From: Taeniopygia guttata
Taxonomy: Eukaryota; Chordata; Aves; Passeriformes; Estrildidae
Assembly (NCBI RefSeq): GCF_048771995.1
Contig: NC_133026.1
Location: 121,064,501-121,128,500 of the forward strand
Reading direction: 5' to 3'
DNA: 64,000 nt
A model generated the notes under the pieces. The model worked only from the letters and a program-made list of their open reading frames with translations, was not told the DNA's origin and ran no database searches. Below, piece by piece: positions 1 to 12,861 of the stretch. Both the position numbers and the translations under genes were made by a program. Every line of letters begins with the position of its first letter. The first letter of the stretch is position 1.

Positions 1-311
1 AAAAGAGGGAGAGACTTATTATAAGAGCATGTAGTGATATGACTGGGGGTAATGGCTTTAATCTGAAAGAAATTAAGTTTAGATCTGATATCAGGAAAAA
101 ATTCTGTGAGGTGGTGAGGCACTTGAACAGGGTGCCCAGAGAATTGTGGATAGCCCATCCCTGAAGATGTTCTAGCAGCCTGGATGGGGCTCTGAGCAAC
201 CTGCTCTGGCTGCAGGTGTCTCTGTCCATGGCAGGGAGGTTGGAACTAGATGACCTTCAAGATCCCCTTCCAACTCAAACCATTCTATGATTCTTTCATT
301 CTGTGATGTTA
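1..311 (+). mobile_element. CR1 LINE, 3' end (cut by window edge)
   Basis: This is the 3' part of a chicken-repeat-1 non-LTR retrotransposon, and it continues off the left edge. It carries the end of the ORF2 coding part in degenerate form (RNKF-like text near 95-110, then the 'gaacagggtgcccagag' word at 125-141). The typical CR1 3' untranslated block follows, including 'ggttggaactagatgacct' at 238-256 and the terminal ATTCTATG-type octamer repeats at about 282-307. CR1 copies are normally truncated at the 5' end and lack target-site duplications, which fits. The reading frame is broken, so it is inactive. Orientation is plus because the octamer tail is at the right-hand end. A short minus-strand open frame across it is only a shadow. 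Confidence 0.9.
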
Positions 312-2256
312 AGGGGAAAAGGGTCCCAAAGGAAACCTGCGGAGTACGTATGCAGTACAAGTAAGGTGTAGAATCTCTGTTCAGAGTTCACCTTCTCGCA
401 ACTGTGGCCTGTCTGATGTTGACGGGAAGAATCCCTCCGAAGCAGCCACAAGAGGGAGCAGGTACGGTGCTATGAAAACACAGGCGGCTGGTCTGTAGGT
501 TCTTTTGAATTCCCTTTCAAAGCAAAGTAGTTTATCAGTCGCTCCAGTAAAACCTCATGACAAATATCTGCTGTTATATCTTCCCCCCTTGTCTTTCCAT
601 CATGGAATAGCTCTTTATTTGAGATACATTCACTATTTCCTATTTTTTCCTAAAATTCTTCCTGGAATTAGAATTATTATCTTTAAAATTGTTTCTGTGT
701 ACTAGTAAAACTAGATGGGGTTCTTCTAGCTGAAAAAAATATGCTTTCTATGGTGGTTTTAAAGGAAGTGAGCAATAATTCACTGGATAGTTAAAAAAAA
801 AAACAAACTTGAGAGAAACAGAGAAATGCTAATTTCCAGTGTTATATATTCTACATGGAAGAAAAAAAAAAAAACCAAACCAATATTTAGAGCTACGATT
901 TCACTAATTAACTTATTTATAGAAAATAAGCAGAAGAAATTATGAGAAGCTCACTATTTCATTTTAATTTTGGGTTTGTTCTTCTAGGCATGCATAATAC
1001 AAGTGTTTTAGTGGTTTGTCTTCTACACTTTCTCTGAGATAAGGGCATCATTCCAAGGGCATCATTACACAGCAAAACTCGAAGTCAACCTCATGAAAAG
1101 TTACAAAGTAACAGAAGTAGGCTTGAGAGAAAACAAGGTGAAAAACAATCAAAGGTATTATGGAAGGAAATTCAGAAATAAAGCTGGTTTCCTCCACGTT
1201 CTCACTGTACTCTCACTGAAGTATTTATGTGTTTAATACTGAAGGGTTAAGTGGAGCCCTGACAGAAGAACTGCTAAAGCAATCTCCTGTGTATGCAGCA
1301 TGGCTTGCTGCTCACAAGCACAGAAACCCTGCTCAGTGCTGCAGCACAGGAGGGGACAAAGGGCACACGTGCATTGGTACAGTCCCAGGGGAGAGCTCAT
1401 GTTATGATTTACTACAAAACCAAATCTTTACAAAGGTGTTAGTGTCATTTGTGTACATATTATAGCACATCTATACTGTCTGTCATAGCAATCTGTTTCA
1501 AATACTTTACAGATGTCTGTGTGTAACTTTTATGAAGAAATTATGAATAATACTTTTGTTGAGATTACACGGTGTCACTGAATGACAAAATGTAGGATAG
1601 CCATGAGACTACAACCTCACTCCATGTCAAAGGTTTGATTTAGCAAAGCAGTTAGTAACACTTTCCAGGTACTTAAAATGTAGTTTTTTTGTCTTAGGAT
1701 AGATGAACAGGAAAATGGTTTGTTTAGTTGAAAAATACTGATGAAAACAAGCAAACTAAGGTTTTGCTTTCATAACTTCTATGATTTATCAGTCTAAGCA
1801 TCTAAATTCTTTAACAAGACTGTTGTAAAAAAAATTACATTGGTTCTAGTAAAGTCTATGAATAAATTCAACTGAAACTAAGTTTCTTTCAGTAACTGCC
1901 ATGAAGAGGAGGCTAAGGCTCCATAGTACAGAAATCCCAAAACCCAGACATGAATTTGCTAGACTTGCTATCAAGACTGTAGTCTTCCATATCAGTGTTC
2001 ACTGTCTCAGTGCACTGCCAAAGCAGATGCTACTTAACATCTAAACATAACCATTACAGAGGCTTTCAAACTTGAAGTACATGTTTCTTTATATAATTTC
2101 TAGAAGTGACCAGGCTATTCTCAGCTGCCCAGCTGACCTAATGTAAACTTACTGCACACTGTTGTTTTTTTACTGAAGCCATTTTTATGGCCTCTTGATG
2201 ATCACTTTTTAATTTGGCCTTAAAACTGATATTACCATCCAGAAACCTTGTATTAC
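312..2256. other. AT-rich non-coding DNA, no gene recognised
   Basis: No repeat family or exon could be recognised here apart from the CTCF-like word at 443-461. Short A-runs occur near 791-803 and 859-873. The motif 'aagggcatcatt' occurs twice, 16 bp apart, near 1030-1065. Open frames are below 80 codons and show no recognisable protein similarity. Confidence 0.6.
443..461 (+). promoter_or_regulatory. CTCF-like motif
   Basis: The word CCACAAGAGGGAGCA agrees with the vertebrate CTCF core (CCASYAGRKGGCRSY) at most positions. Mismatches are A for C/T at core position 5 and A for C at position 12. It lies just outside the CR1 tail in otherwise unremarkable DNA. Occupancy cannot be known from sequence, and the call rests on motif resemblance only. 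Confidence 0.3.
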
Positions 2257-2283
2257 CAACAACAACAACAACAACAACAACAA
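2257..2283 (+). repeat. (CAA)n microsatellite
   Basis: About nine uninterrupted CAA units run into a short A-run. A minus-strand open frame across it shows a poly-valine stretch, which is only the translation of the repeat. Confidence 0.95.
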
Positions 2284-5200
2284 AAAAATACTGACAATAA
2301 TACCAAAGTATTATGTTCAATTTCCACTTGTTTAAATTTTATATCTTTACCCTAATGCATGACAAAACTTTCTAAGAGACATTGCTCTGCCTAGAGCTGC
2401 ACTTAAGAGTATCATGTGCAAATCTGTAAGCAAAGTAAATTCATGAGCTGCTTCTTAAATGAAATAGATATGTATATTCCTTTTTACATGTGAAAAATGG
2501 GTTACAAATTGTATGAGTCCAAACTGGGCAAAAAATTTCTATTCTGATTCATTTGCATTTTATATTCCCTTTGGACAAGCACAAAAAAGCAAAGGAAAGG
2601 TGGCACTCCCTCTCTGCCCTGAGCCAATTTATTCTCATTATAGAAGTCTTCCAAAAGAGAGAAATATTATGTGCTATGTCAGGGAATATGTAGAAAGAGA
2701 GCACCTTACATAAAGAAATGAGTATCAGAATAATCTCTAACTTTGCTCTGGTCGACTATAGAAACAGCCCAGTTACCCTGCTGCTGCTATATATTCTTTA
2801 TGTATGTTATTGTCAGTCAGGAGAAAGATAATGCTGAGTACTCTGAGGTACTAGAATTAGTTTCTGAGCATTTCACATAGATTTTGTTGCTATTTGTTTT
2901 TATTCTGAATTTCCTGTTCAATTTAGTGCTTTGGCATCTTAGTGCATCGAACCCTGGGGTGCCTCCAGGCTATATCCTTAGCCCATTCTGCACAAGAAAT
3001 TAAATGAAATGAAGAAAATGATTGCTCTCAGCCAGCTTGTGCTATCTGGGAAATGGGATTTCCACTACCCCGCTGGTATGAAAGATGAAAACAAAAGGTT
3101 GACCAATATGAAAGCTAAAGCTTGAATATATTTTCAGCTCAACTCTTTTTGTGGAACAAAATGTTCTTTCAGAATTTCTTCTACATATTGACTTATCTGA
3201 GTAAACAGCCCTTAGTTAATAATGCAGAACACATGGTCCTGTTTTGATAAGCACATCCCCAGGGATTTATGCCATTCAGTTTGAACAGAGCTACTAGTCA
3301 TATATTTTTGTACCAAAACCTGGGCAGCTCATGTTAATTTATGGTCAACAAAGACTTTTTGAGTCCTTTGCTAATCACTACTGAAATGAAATGTGAAGTA
3401 TAGTGATTTTAAGGGCTCTATGAGGCCTATCCTATCAGATAATGTTTAAAACTGTCATTCAGGTTTGGGGATGGAAATAAGAAAGTCAGAACAAATGCTC
3501 TGGATCTCATTTGGGTAAAAGGGCAGAGTGCACTGGGTCCATTTCAATTTCATGCTCCTTAGTACCAAGATGCTTATCAGAATGTCTTAGCCTGGAGATG
3601 GGAGTTGTATTTTCTTTGGAAACAGAAGGAAATGTTAGTTATACAACACTTCCTGGGCTAGCTAAAAAGTGGAGATAAAGGGTGTGGGTGCCACAGAATA
3701 GTCCAATTCTATTTAGAGTGAAGTAACGTGCAGTAACTAGTAAAATGGGCTGTGGCTAATTCAGCCTATTACAAGATTCTGCCTGAAATCATCCAAGATT
3801 TCACAGCTGACGGACAATGCACCTGATTCAGTGCCACTGTGTCATTGCAAATCATTGCCTTAGAAATGTGATTAAAGAATGCCTATTTTTCACACGCACA
3901 AGAAAATTCTAGTAGAAGGTGCTAGAGGTGAAGCATTTAAAGTCAAAAATATTCACATTTCTGTTGCAACTGAAAACTCTTAAAGAAAACACATTTGCTA
4001 TATCAAAAACAATCAACAAACTACTACATGTTCCAATACAAACCATGTTTTATTGCTGTGAGCTTTTGACTAAGTGACACCAAGCAAAATAGAAATACAA
4101 ATCCCTCTAGCTTAACTCCTGGTTATGAAAATAACTTTTCTTTTTCTCTGATAAATCTGAAGCAAAAAAACCATGAGCTGGTGATGAAATGGAATGAATA
4201 GTAGAAGGAAAGGTGTCAATTTAAAAATAAAAATAAAAGTGGGACCATGTGGAGAGTGGCAACAGCAATAATTATTTGTAAAACAGAGCTTATCTATCTT
4301 GCTGTGCAGGAATACAAGGTTTCAGACTCTTTCTGTTAAAAGAAAAATTGTCCCATAATTCTCACTTTAATGGTCACCACTGCAGCACCCTCCTCTGCCC
4401 CCACCCCCCCCACAAAAAAAACCCATTCTGGTCCATATATTTATATTTTTTTCCCAAATATTAGGTATTACTTTTATTTATTTTCCCTTCCTTATAATAA
4501 TTAATAACATTCTTCAAAGAAAAGTTCCATGGAAATCAATGGACGTAATTCTAATGTACTTCCTTGAGTTCATCTGGGAAAATAAATTGCAAATCAACAT
4601 CAGGAAAAAAATCAGAATACTATATAATCTTCAGGTTTTCATTCATTGCAAGCTCTAATTGCACAGTGTCTCTTTTTTTCTCGCAAAAAAAATTGAACCA
4701 TTTTTCTTTTGCAGTTCGGGGGTATGATTAGTCCATCTAAGCTCTGATAGCACAAATGCATTTTCAATCTGCAAATTATTTTCTAGGAGAAAAATTAGAA
4801 CCTATTCTTAAGCTGCAGCTTTTTACAACTGAACTGATTTAGAAGCAATTTGAGTGTAAAATACATCATATTACTTCTGTTGGGAAAATAAATGAATTCT
4901 TATTATTGTAACATTAAGAGTAACCAAAAAAGTTCAAAATAATGTTAAGGACATTTCAGTTGAAGAATTCAAATTTTCACACTAACCCTGTAATTCCTGT
5001 TTCACAGCAGTTTTAATAAACAGTTTTCTTCCTTATACTGTGCTCTTCTGTACCTACTGTGAGAGACAATAGACATCTGGGACTGAAATGAACACTAAGC
5101 TGCGGGTCAGCTTGTATATGCTGATTCTCAGGATTATAACAAGAACTATTCCTGAATTTCAGATTGAAATACCCACTGAGATCTCATAAAGAACTATTTA

Positions 5201-8200
5201 AAGCCTCCACAATAACTTTGCAACAAAAAGGTCAAATAAGAATTGCAAGCAGAGAAGCTGCTGGAGATCAGCAATGAGATTGAAAGTAAGGAAACTGAAA
5301 CAAGCCAAAGACAACAAGCGTGTTATCAGCCTCCCATCTCTCTGAGAGATTTGATAACAACTTTTAAGGTCCTCTGGCTGGCATGCAACTCTGCTCCTTG
5401 ACACCTCTAGGCTGTATATGTTTAGATGATTCAAGGTTAAAGCAAACATTCTGCTAAGAAAATATATTTGCTGCTGGTTTTGGTTATCAAAATTATTATT
5501 AATTGATAATGTGTCATTTTTCATAGACTCTGTTCACAAAAGCACCCCAAACCCAGATTTGACCAAACACCCAAACCTTTTAGGAGGTGTGCAGCCTCCT
5601 TACTTCATTCACCTGCCTGCAGCTAAAGTGTGATGCATTGAGGCACACAGCCCTGTGTTATCTCTGTGCAGGCACTGCACTGTCCCATTCTGCTGTTTTC
5701 ATTCAGTGGCAGCTGACATATGACACAGACAGATTCACACACATGCAAGGCCAAATAAAGACCAAATGGTCTTTGCAAACTGTGTTTAAAGGGAAGCAAG
5801 AAGTTCCTGTGAGGTATTAGAGAGGTGTACAGTGCCACAGTACCAAGATGAGACAGACACCATGTTTAAGTGTGTGGTGCACTGCTGCACCCATTCCCTG
5901 TGAAGATACAAATTCTCCTTAGCAGCAATGTAAGGTCTGTTTTAGAAAAGAATTAAGAGGTGCTAGAGCTGGAATGACTAGAAATCATACTTAATGAATA
6001 AAAGGCTGCCACAAAGGCACCCTGACTTCTGAGCTATTATTGCCATATTTCATAGCTTGTGCTTACATGCAGACAGTGAATGCAGTTTCAGCTAAAGCCT
6101 TAGAGTAGAGGTAAATTTTCTGTTATCAGTTTTGATTCCCTTAATTAACTAATTTAATATGTATTTGTGCAGTTTCCTCTATCCTACCCAGAATATCTGT
6201 ATGTGGAAGACCATATTGCTCTAACTTATTGAGATGCAGAACTAAGCAAGACTTTTAAATTCATGGGAAACACAAAGGTCATTATATTTCTTGAAATAAG
6301 CAATCAAATAAGTAAACTAATTTTGATTTAATTCAGGATGTAGTTTGGAGTGGTAGCGGTAGCTTTAGTAACTTACTAGTTAGGGGATCAAACATTTCTT
6401 TTTGATTTTCTGTTATTACAACATGCAAAAGTTTAAAAGAGGAAAAAATTTTTTGCAGTTCATGTAAAATTTTGAACAGCAAAGGCCCTTTCAAAAGCAA
6501 TTACTGCCAATGCAATTTTACCAGAAGCCAGTAGGCTATGCTCATGCTCTGGTTTTCCAGCTGAGACACACCTGGTCATCATTCACTCTCCATGCAAACA
6601 GAGGGGCCGCTTTCTTTCAGTGATTCACACAGTTCTGTAGAGCTTATCTCCACAATATGAAACGTTTACTTCTTCCAGAGAACACATTTCATAACATTTA
6701 TTTCTAACACAGTTCCCATCATCTATTTTTGTAGAAATAGTGACTGGAAAGTACTGTGTCCTATTATAATAGACATAATTATTGCTGGGATACTAAAAGC
6801 AAGCTGGCTTCCTCACTTCCAATTGTCCAAGCAAGCAAATTCTCCTTGGCCAAGATAATTAAGTTGTCTGTCAGCTTTATCACCTCAGTGACAGGCTCTC
6901 CTCATTTTAGCTGGTGTTTTTTAGGCTAGGTAGGAATTTCAAAGAACAGACGCCTCGCAAGCCATTGTAGAACATAATTTATATCTGTGTCATTTTCTGA
7001 ATAAGTCCTAATCAATTTTACTGTAAGATCATCTGAGCATGGGATCTTTCAAGAAAATTAAGATGATTCAGCTAAGGATTTTATTTTCATGTGCATGTGC
7101 TTAAACAATTTAAATATCATGGGGATGAATTCAAGTGTGAAGTAGCTAGAAGCGGGAATGGTCAAAGGACACTACCCCTGAGTGCATGCATCTGTGTAGT
7201 TCTAATACCCTTTAATTGACTTCACAATGGCAAGCAATTTATTCTAATTTTCCTTACTGTTTCTTTGCTTTCCTTAATGGTAAGAATTTCAGATTCATAC
7301 ATGTGAACAGGTCTGTCAAATTTCCTTTATAAATTTTTATTCTTCTGCAGTAAGCTTTCAGCTGAGAGGTGTCCTGAAGGAGGAATCAATTCTTATATAC
7401 TTTTCTGAAAGGCCATTGATTGGATTTCTACCTGAAGGTTTTACTTTTTCTGGGATTCATGGAAAAAAATTTTGGTACTTCATGCTAACAGAGTTTACAT
7501 AAGGAATAATACAAATACGGCTGGTTTTGTGATTGAACAGTGAGGTGAGGTGGACTTGTAGCCTTACTTTCAACACTGTTTATGGTCTTATTCAAAAATG
7601 AAAGTAAATAGAGCATAAGCTGAAGTCTTCACTCCTCACAGGACTTCTAACTTGGAAGCACTAAAAAAAAACCCCACAAACAATTTTGTAGTGCTATGAT
7701 ACGAAAGGAAAAAAACAGTGTCTGCATTTCTATTGCAGGATTGGTAATGCCAGTGCTGATGGTTCCCCTTAAGCCCTGTGCACAAAGAGGTCTGGCTCGG
7801 CATGCCACTGACCTGCAGCCCTACAGCCTGATTCTGAGAGATGGCACAACATGTGTGATGTCAGAGGAGAAGGGATTGAAGATAAGCTCTATTTTCCCAC
7901 TCTATTCCCTTTCTCCTCTCAGCTCTTCCCTCTACAAGAGCTGTGAGTAGAGCTTTTGTTTGTGTGAGATCAGTGACTGAAGGGCAGGGGTGTTGCAGGG
8001 GATTTCCTATGGTAACAGATGTAGAGGAGAGACTCAGTGTCAGCTGGTCTTTGACATTCCCCTCCCAGACAGCTCACAGACACAATTAGATAATTTGCAC
8101 TGTAGGGACAAAAAAGTTTCGTGATAGCCAATTTTGGTATGGGTATTGTACAGGATAAAAATTACATTCCCTATCACTCACATCAAAGAAAGGAAATGGA

Positions 8201-10509
8201 GGGGATGCACAATTCCTGACAGATGCAGGTTGAGGGGAATGGGCAGTAAAGGACATGAAGTGAGACAAAGCTGAGTCAGCACCAGGGGCAAGACCCATCT
8301 GCCAGTGGTAAGGATTAAGTTGCAAAGAATCTGTTTCCCAGACTCAAGAGAAGTGTCAGGCAAAAGAGAGCACACTTCACACACTGGTGTCCTGTTGGGG
8401 CAGAAAAGCTGAGGTCTGCAAAAGGGCAAACCAGCATTGTATCCTTTCTCACATCATGAGATAACCACATAGGTTGCCTTTGAGAATTTGGGGAACTATT
8501 TATTTATTACCCTTTGAAGGACAGAAAGGAGTTCTGCCAGCATGTGCAGCACTGCTTACCACCAGATTTAGGCTAAGTTAACCTGTGTTTATATCTCACA
8601 GGAGGACAGGTCTTTGACATGGGGGGAATTCCAACCTGTCTCGCTCCAGGGAGCTGAGACAGTCCAAAAACATTACATCACCTCTTTGGGTTGCTGTCTG
8701 CTAGAAGTACAGCGTTGTCTTTGTGATATATCAGGATGCAGATTTATATTTAATGCATAATTTAAGGGGAAGAACAAGGCTAAGCAAATAAAGAATGCTC
8801 CACGAACTGAAACATTCACAGCTGAGTGAAGAGCTCCTTGAAAAGCTTTCAGTATAAACCAGCAACATGGCTCAATCAGTACCTTTCCAGGCAATACTAT
8901 CTAACCACTGGGTAAAAGGTTTCAATAACTGAGCACTGGCAGAGTATATTGACTGTTTGTCATTGCAGCAAGATGACTTCAAAAAACCCTGTGCTCATAT
9001 CAGAACAAGCCACAAAATGCCAAGGAAATCAATAGGTCACTTACACACTTTTAGAGCCAGCGGTATTATGAGAGTCACACTGAACTGATGGTTATTAACC
9101 CTGCAAAATTAAAAACTCACTTGTGTTCGGCACTTTTGGAGCACCAAGGGATGTAAACGCAACCCAAAGAAATGTTTATAGCAATTTAAGGATTTATAGT
9201 TGCCCTCCTGCTTGTCTGAAAGGTAGAGGAAAAATGCCCTCTTAAAGATTATTGTTAGGTTGTTTATCATGAAAGTTTAAAAATTATTTACAATAACCCA
9301 TCCTTTTAAATTATATTGGATTTCCTAGATTTTTAGGGATCAGTAAAACCTAGAAGAGGTTAAATAAGGCTACTCTATAGGACATGAAAAAGATGATGTT
9401 GAAGACAGCAGTCTTAAAAATCTGAACCTCACTGCTTTCTGTCAGTTTTACAGAGAGGAATGGCAGATATGAGTTCCAAAGTGTTGGACTGGAAATGCTA
9501 TAAACTCCTCTCATTCCATTTAATGTACCTGTACAACTTTGCTGGGGAAACTGTCATGCTCAGTAGACACAAGTGCTGGAGATACGTTGTGACATTCAGC
9601 TCTACATCCCTTTCTCATTCAGTAAATTTACTTTCTACTCATTGCCAACCAAAAAAACAAATTGCCATAAACTACCCCTCTCCAGCTGTCCCGGAACCTA
9701 AGAGGGGTTAGTGCTGTGACTAGGAACAGCTGGCTGAACTAAACTTGGGCACAGTGAAAGCAATATTGATAGGCAGAGGAAAACATTTTGGACAAGTAAC
9801 CAACACAGTAATAAAATTTTTGCTTGAGGGACAGCTGCTCTCATTTCTTAAGGTGGCAGGCAGCCTCAGTGTGGTTCTGCATTTCTCATTACACCATATG
9901 ACAAGAAACACCATAAAAGTCTTCTTTCATTTATGACCAGTGAGATTGGCCCTTCTCCTGGAAGAATATGACCTGGCCACAGTTATTAAAACTTCTGTGG
10001 CTTGGTTTGCGATGATGTGAATTTGAATGCAATGCTCTGAAATGAATGTGATGGGCCTTAGACAGTCGGACTCCCCACATGCAAAACTCTGCATGAACTC
10101 ATACAGATATTACAAGGATCCACAGATTTAAGGTCACTCAGTGGGTTTTTAAAAATAAAACTCTTCAAATGTTTTTTCAAACCATTACAACTTTTAACAT
10201 CTATATAATATCATGTAGCAAGGAGTTCCACAATTTAAAGGAGTGTTACTTGAAGCAGCCTAACCCTTTTACTTATTTTGAGCTTCTCTTTTATTGTTTC
10301 TTTCAGTGTACCTAGGTTTGGTAATGTATAAGACAGTGTTTTGTTGCTCTCTATTCAACTTTTTAATGCTATTCATGATTTAGCATAATTTTATAAGTCC
10401 TCTCTCATATCTTTACAGGATGGAGAGATGCAGTATGTTTGTTGACCCTTTTTATGAAAAAACTCACATCATAATTTTTTTCTCTTTTTTCCCATGTCTG
10501 TTCCAGATC

Positions 10510-10512
<3 letters not shown>
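2284..10512. other. AT-rich non-coding DNA, no gene recognised
   Basis: Eight kilobases without a recognisable gene or repeat. Small simple tracts are a C/A run near 4402-4424 and scattered A- or T-runs. Open frames reach only about 108 codons (5198-5524, minus) and look like chance. It could be intergenic or intronic, since no exon with convincing splice sites was seen. Confidence 0.55.

Positions 10513-10549
<37 letters not shown>
10513..10549 (+). repeat. (TA)n microsatellite
   Basis: About 18 perfect TA units form the first half of a compound microsatellite. The second half is a TTTA array beginning four bases later. Long perfect TA arrays can extrude cruciforms and are highly mutable. 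Confidence 0.97.
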
Positions 10550-10552
<3 letters not shown>

Positions 10553-10553
10553 T

Positions 10554-10604
<51 letters not shown>

Positions 10605-10605
10605 T
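10553..10605 (+). repeat. (TTTA)n microsatellite
   Basis: About 13 perfect TTTA units lie directly after the TA array. The open frame running across both arrays, with Ile-Tyr and Leu-Phe-Ile repeats, is a translation artefact. Confidence 0.97.
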
Positions 10606-11219
10606 CTTTGCAATGGGATGACTGGAATTATATCAGTTCTTCAAGATGTGAACTCCCCATGGATTTGTAAAGTGTTTCAGTAATGTTCCCTGCTTTATTC
10701 TCTATTTCTTCTCTAATAATTTTTAACACTCAATTTGCTTCTTCACAACCTCTGAGCACTGAACTGATGTTTTCCTAGAATATCTGATATAATCACAAGG
10801 ACTCTCCTAAACAGTAATGATCAGTGCAGAGCATATCAAAGAAAGTTTTTATTTCAGTGAACACAAGATTTCATTTCATATCTTTACATGTTCAGAACAG
10901 CCAGACTGTTGATATTAATTTTTAAATTTAATTTTTAAAGTGAAAATGTAGAATGTTTTGATTTAGCGGAAATAATCAAGATTTTCAACCCCTTTTAAAA
11001 AAATCAACAATGTTTCATGGTGTAAAAGTAAAATAGTGAAAGTATGCCAGAGTAGAAAATGCAGTTTCTTCTCAGTTCAGTGACTGTATTTCAGAAGAGT
11101 AGACTCAAGGACACAAGGACTTCCAACCACTCACAGAAAAATCTATGGTTTGGCTGGGTAATAAGAACTATCCAGCATTTCTATGTCAGCTTGCTGTTCA
11201 TTGTGAAGCCTAAATTATT
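10606..11219. other. AT-rich spacer, nothing recognised
   Basis: No gene, repeat family or clear regulatory site was seen between the two microsatellite groups. Confidence 0.6.
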
Positions 11220-11222
11220 AAA

Positions 11223-11253
<31 letters not shown>

Positions 11254-11287
11254 CAAAACAAAACAAAACAAAACAAAACAAAACAAA
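11220..11287 (+). repeat. (AAAAC)n microsatellite
   Basis: About twelve AAAAC pentamers follow an A-run. Such arrays often grow from the A-rich tail of a retroposed copy. No SINE or LINE body or retrocopy can be recognised upstream, so its source is unknown. Confidence 0.95.
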
Positions 11288-12419
11288 CTTAGAAGAACAT
11301 AAGTTTAATAGATTAAGTCTTAACATCTACCACTGATCTGCTCTTTGGAAATAAAACATTACCATGAGTTGAACAGTCTCTACACAAAACCTCTGGCTCT
11401 TGCACCACAAGGATTTCTTGAAGGAAGAGAGACCATCTCATTAACTCACAGAGGTTTTGCTCCTCCTTTCAGCACTCTATTCAGAGAAAATGTCATCAAT
11501 CAGCTTTCTATTAATTTGGGTGCCTGTATCTTGGCAGCAACATTCAAATTACTCAGGGCTTACAATTTAGAAATATCCTCACCACTATATTGAATGGTGA
11601 TTTATCATTACAGAAAGGAGATGTTAATTAGAGCAGAACTACAGGCCTCACAATTTAATCATATTTTAATGGGTTTTCAAGTCCTACTAAAAATATTTCC
11701 AAAAAATATTTGGTGACAGACTAATGTAATTAAACTGATGCCTCAGTTTTTCAAACTTTGAAGGGTCACAAGTTACAAGTAATGTTTCAAAATCAAATCT
11801 CATTTTATAACACTCTGTACCATAATTATGGATGAATAATGGAAATCGATACAAAGGCAGGAACAGAAGCTGCAGAAAATTATTCTGCTCAAATCATTCA
11901 TTAGTGTAATCTTTTATGTAGAATGCAAAGACGAGCAATAGCTAAGATCTCTATTGCTTATATATTTTAAAAGAAAACCTTTAATGAAGCTGCAACCAGA
12001 AATGTATTTTTATAGCTGTGACCTGAGATATTGTATTTCTTTAAGTACATATCAAATTCAAACACAAGTCTGCTTGGCAGGATGAATAAGGCTCTCCTAA
12101 TAAATCATCCATCCTTTCCACTCATGCATGAAATCAGTGTAACATGCATGAAAAAAGATAACAGATTATTATACCAAATCAAATAGGAATAAGGTGTACT
12201 TATATTTTTAAGGAAATATGTTCATGTAGGATTGCTGTCTGTGCTTAATACTTCTGCTTTGTTCTTGATTCTCCCACTTTTATGGAATAAGTTTCAGTCT
12301 GAGTGAAAGCAAAGAACAAGTTATGGAAACATGACATTTGCTCTGACATCATAGCTAGCATACAAAATGTGCCACGGGTGACAGATTGTTGGACTACCAA
12401 ATTTTGAAAATTAAAAAGC
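11288..12419. other. AT-rich non-coding DNA, nothing recognised
   Basis: No gene or repeat family was recognised between the pentamer array and the G-run. Confidence 0.6.
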
Positions 12420-12435
12420 GGGGGGGGGGGGGGGG
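12420..12435 (+). repeat. Poly-G run (16 G)
   Basis: Sixteen consecutive G bases are set in AT-rich DNA and followed by a purine-rich stretch. Long G homopolymers are uncommon in vertebrate genomes. They can form G-quadruplexes and are prone to slippage and sequencing error, so the exact length should be treated with caution. Confidence 0.9.
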
Positions 12436-12550
12436 TTGGAAGGGAAGGAAAAGAGTTAAAATACAATAGTCGTTTAAAAACAATAAGAAGTAAAGAGAAA
12501 CGCTTTTTAAACTATTTTTGCTAATTACACTGTTGTCCCTGTGTCAATAG

Positions 12551-12861
12551 GTTCGCGGTGCGCGGGGCTGCGCTGACACCTAGCGGTGCTCGCCTGGCTG
12601 CAGGGGGACCCTTGGGTGGATCGCCAGATGTTGGTTGTGCCCCCAGGAAGCCAGCATCGTCTTCATCTTCGAGAACTCCTCTCCAAAAGCTGCATGAAAA
12701 ACTGTTGGAAAGGACGTGTTCACCACCGTTGGCCACTCAGTGGAGTGGCTTCATGCAGAACACGAGGATGTTTCCATACTGAGGAAAACACAGCTGGAAG
12801 AGATAATGGGAAAGCTCACCCGGAGAGGTGCAGTGATGCAGAAGGGACTACAAGCCAATAA
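12551..12861 (+). other. Isolated GC-rich islet with 74-codon open frame
   Basis: A 300-bp segment much richer in GC and CpG than its surroundings starts right after an AG dinucleotide preceded by a weak pyrimidine stretch (near 12531-12550). From 12558 a plus-strand frame is open for 74 codons (GTG start). It contains a run of five serines and then a Leu/Lys/Glu-rich stretch (TPLQKLHEKLLERTC) before a stop at about 12780. A second plus frame is open from 12586 to 12861. No protein family is recognised. It may be an exon, a retrocopy fragment, a transposon remnant or a small CpG islet used as a regulatory element. The sequence does not decide between these. Confidence 0.35.
12573..12588 (-). 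promoter_or_regulatory. CTCF-like motif in the GC islet
   Basis: Read on the minus strand the site is CACCGCTAGGTGTCAG. It fits the CTCF core except for A-to-G at core position 3 and T for G at core position 11. The first twelve bases are identical to the site at 55493-55504 in the first CpG island. This is a motif-level call only. Confidence 0.3.

Noticed and set aside
172..360. 62-codon minus-strand frame
   Set aside because: It lies antisense over a CR1 3' end and is a repeat shadow.
10420..10683. 87-codon frame
   Set aside because: Most of its length is the translation of TA and TTTA microsatellites.
11220..11287. Possible telomere-like or functional A/C array
   Set aside because: The unit is AAAAC and not a telomere repeat. 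It is an ordinary pentanucleotide microsatellite.
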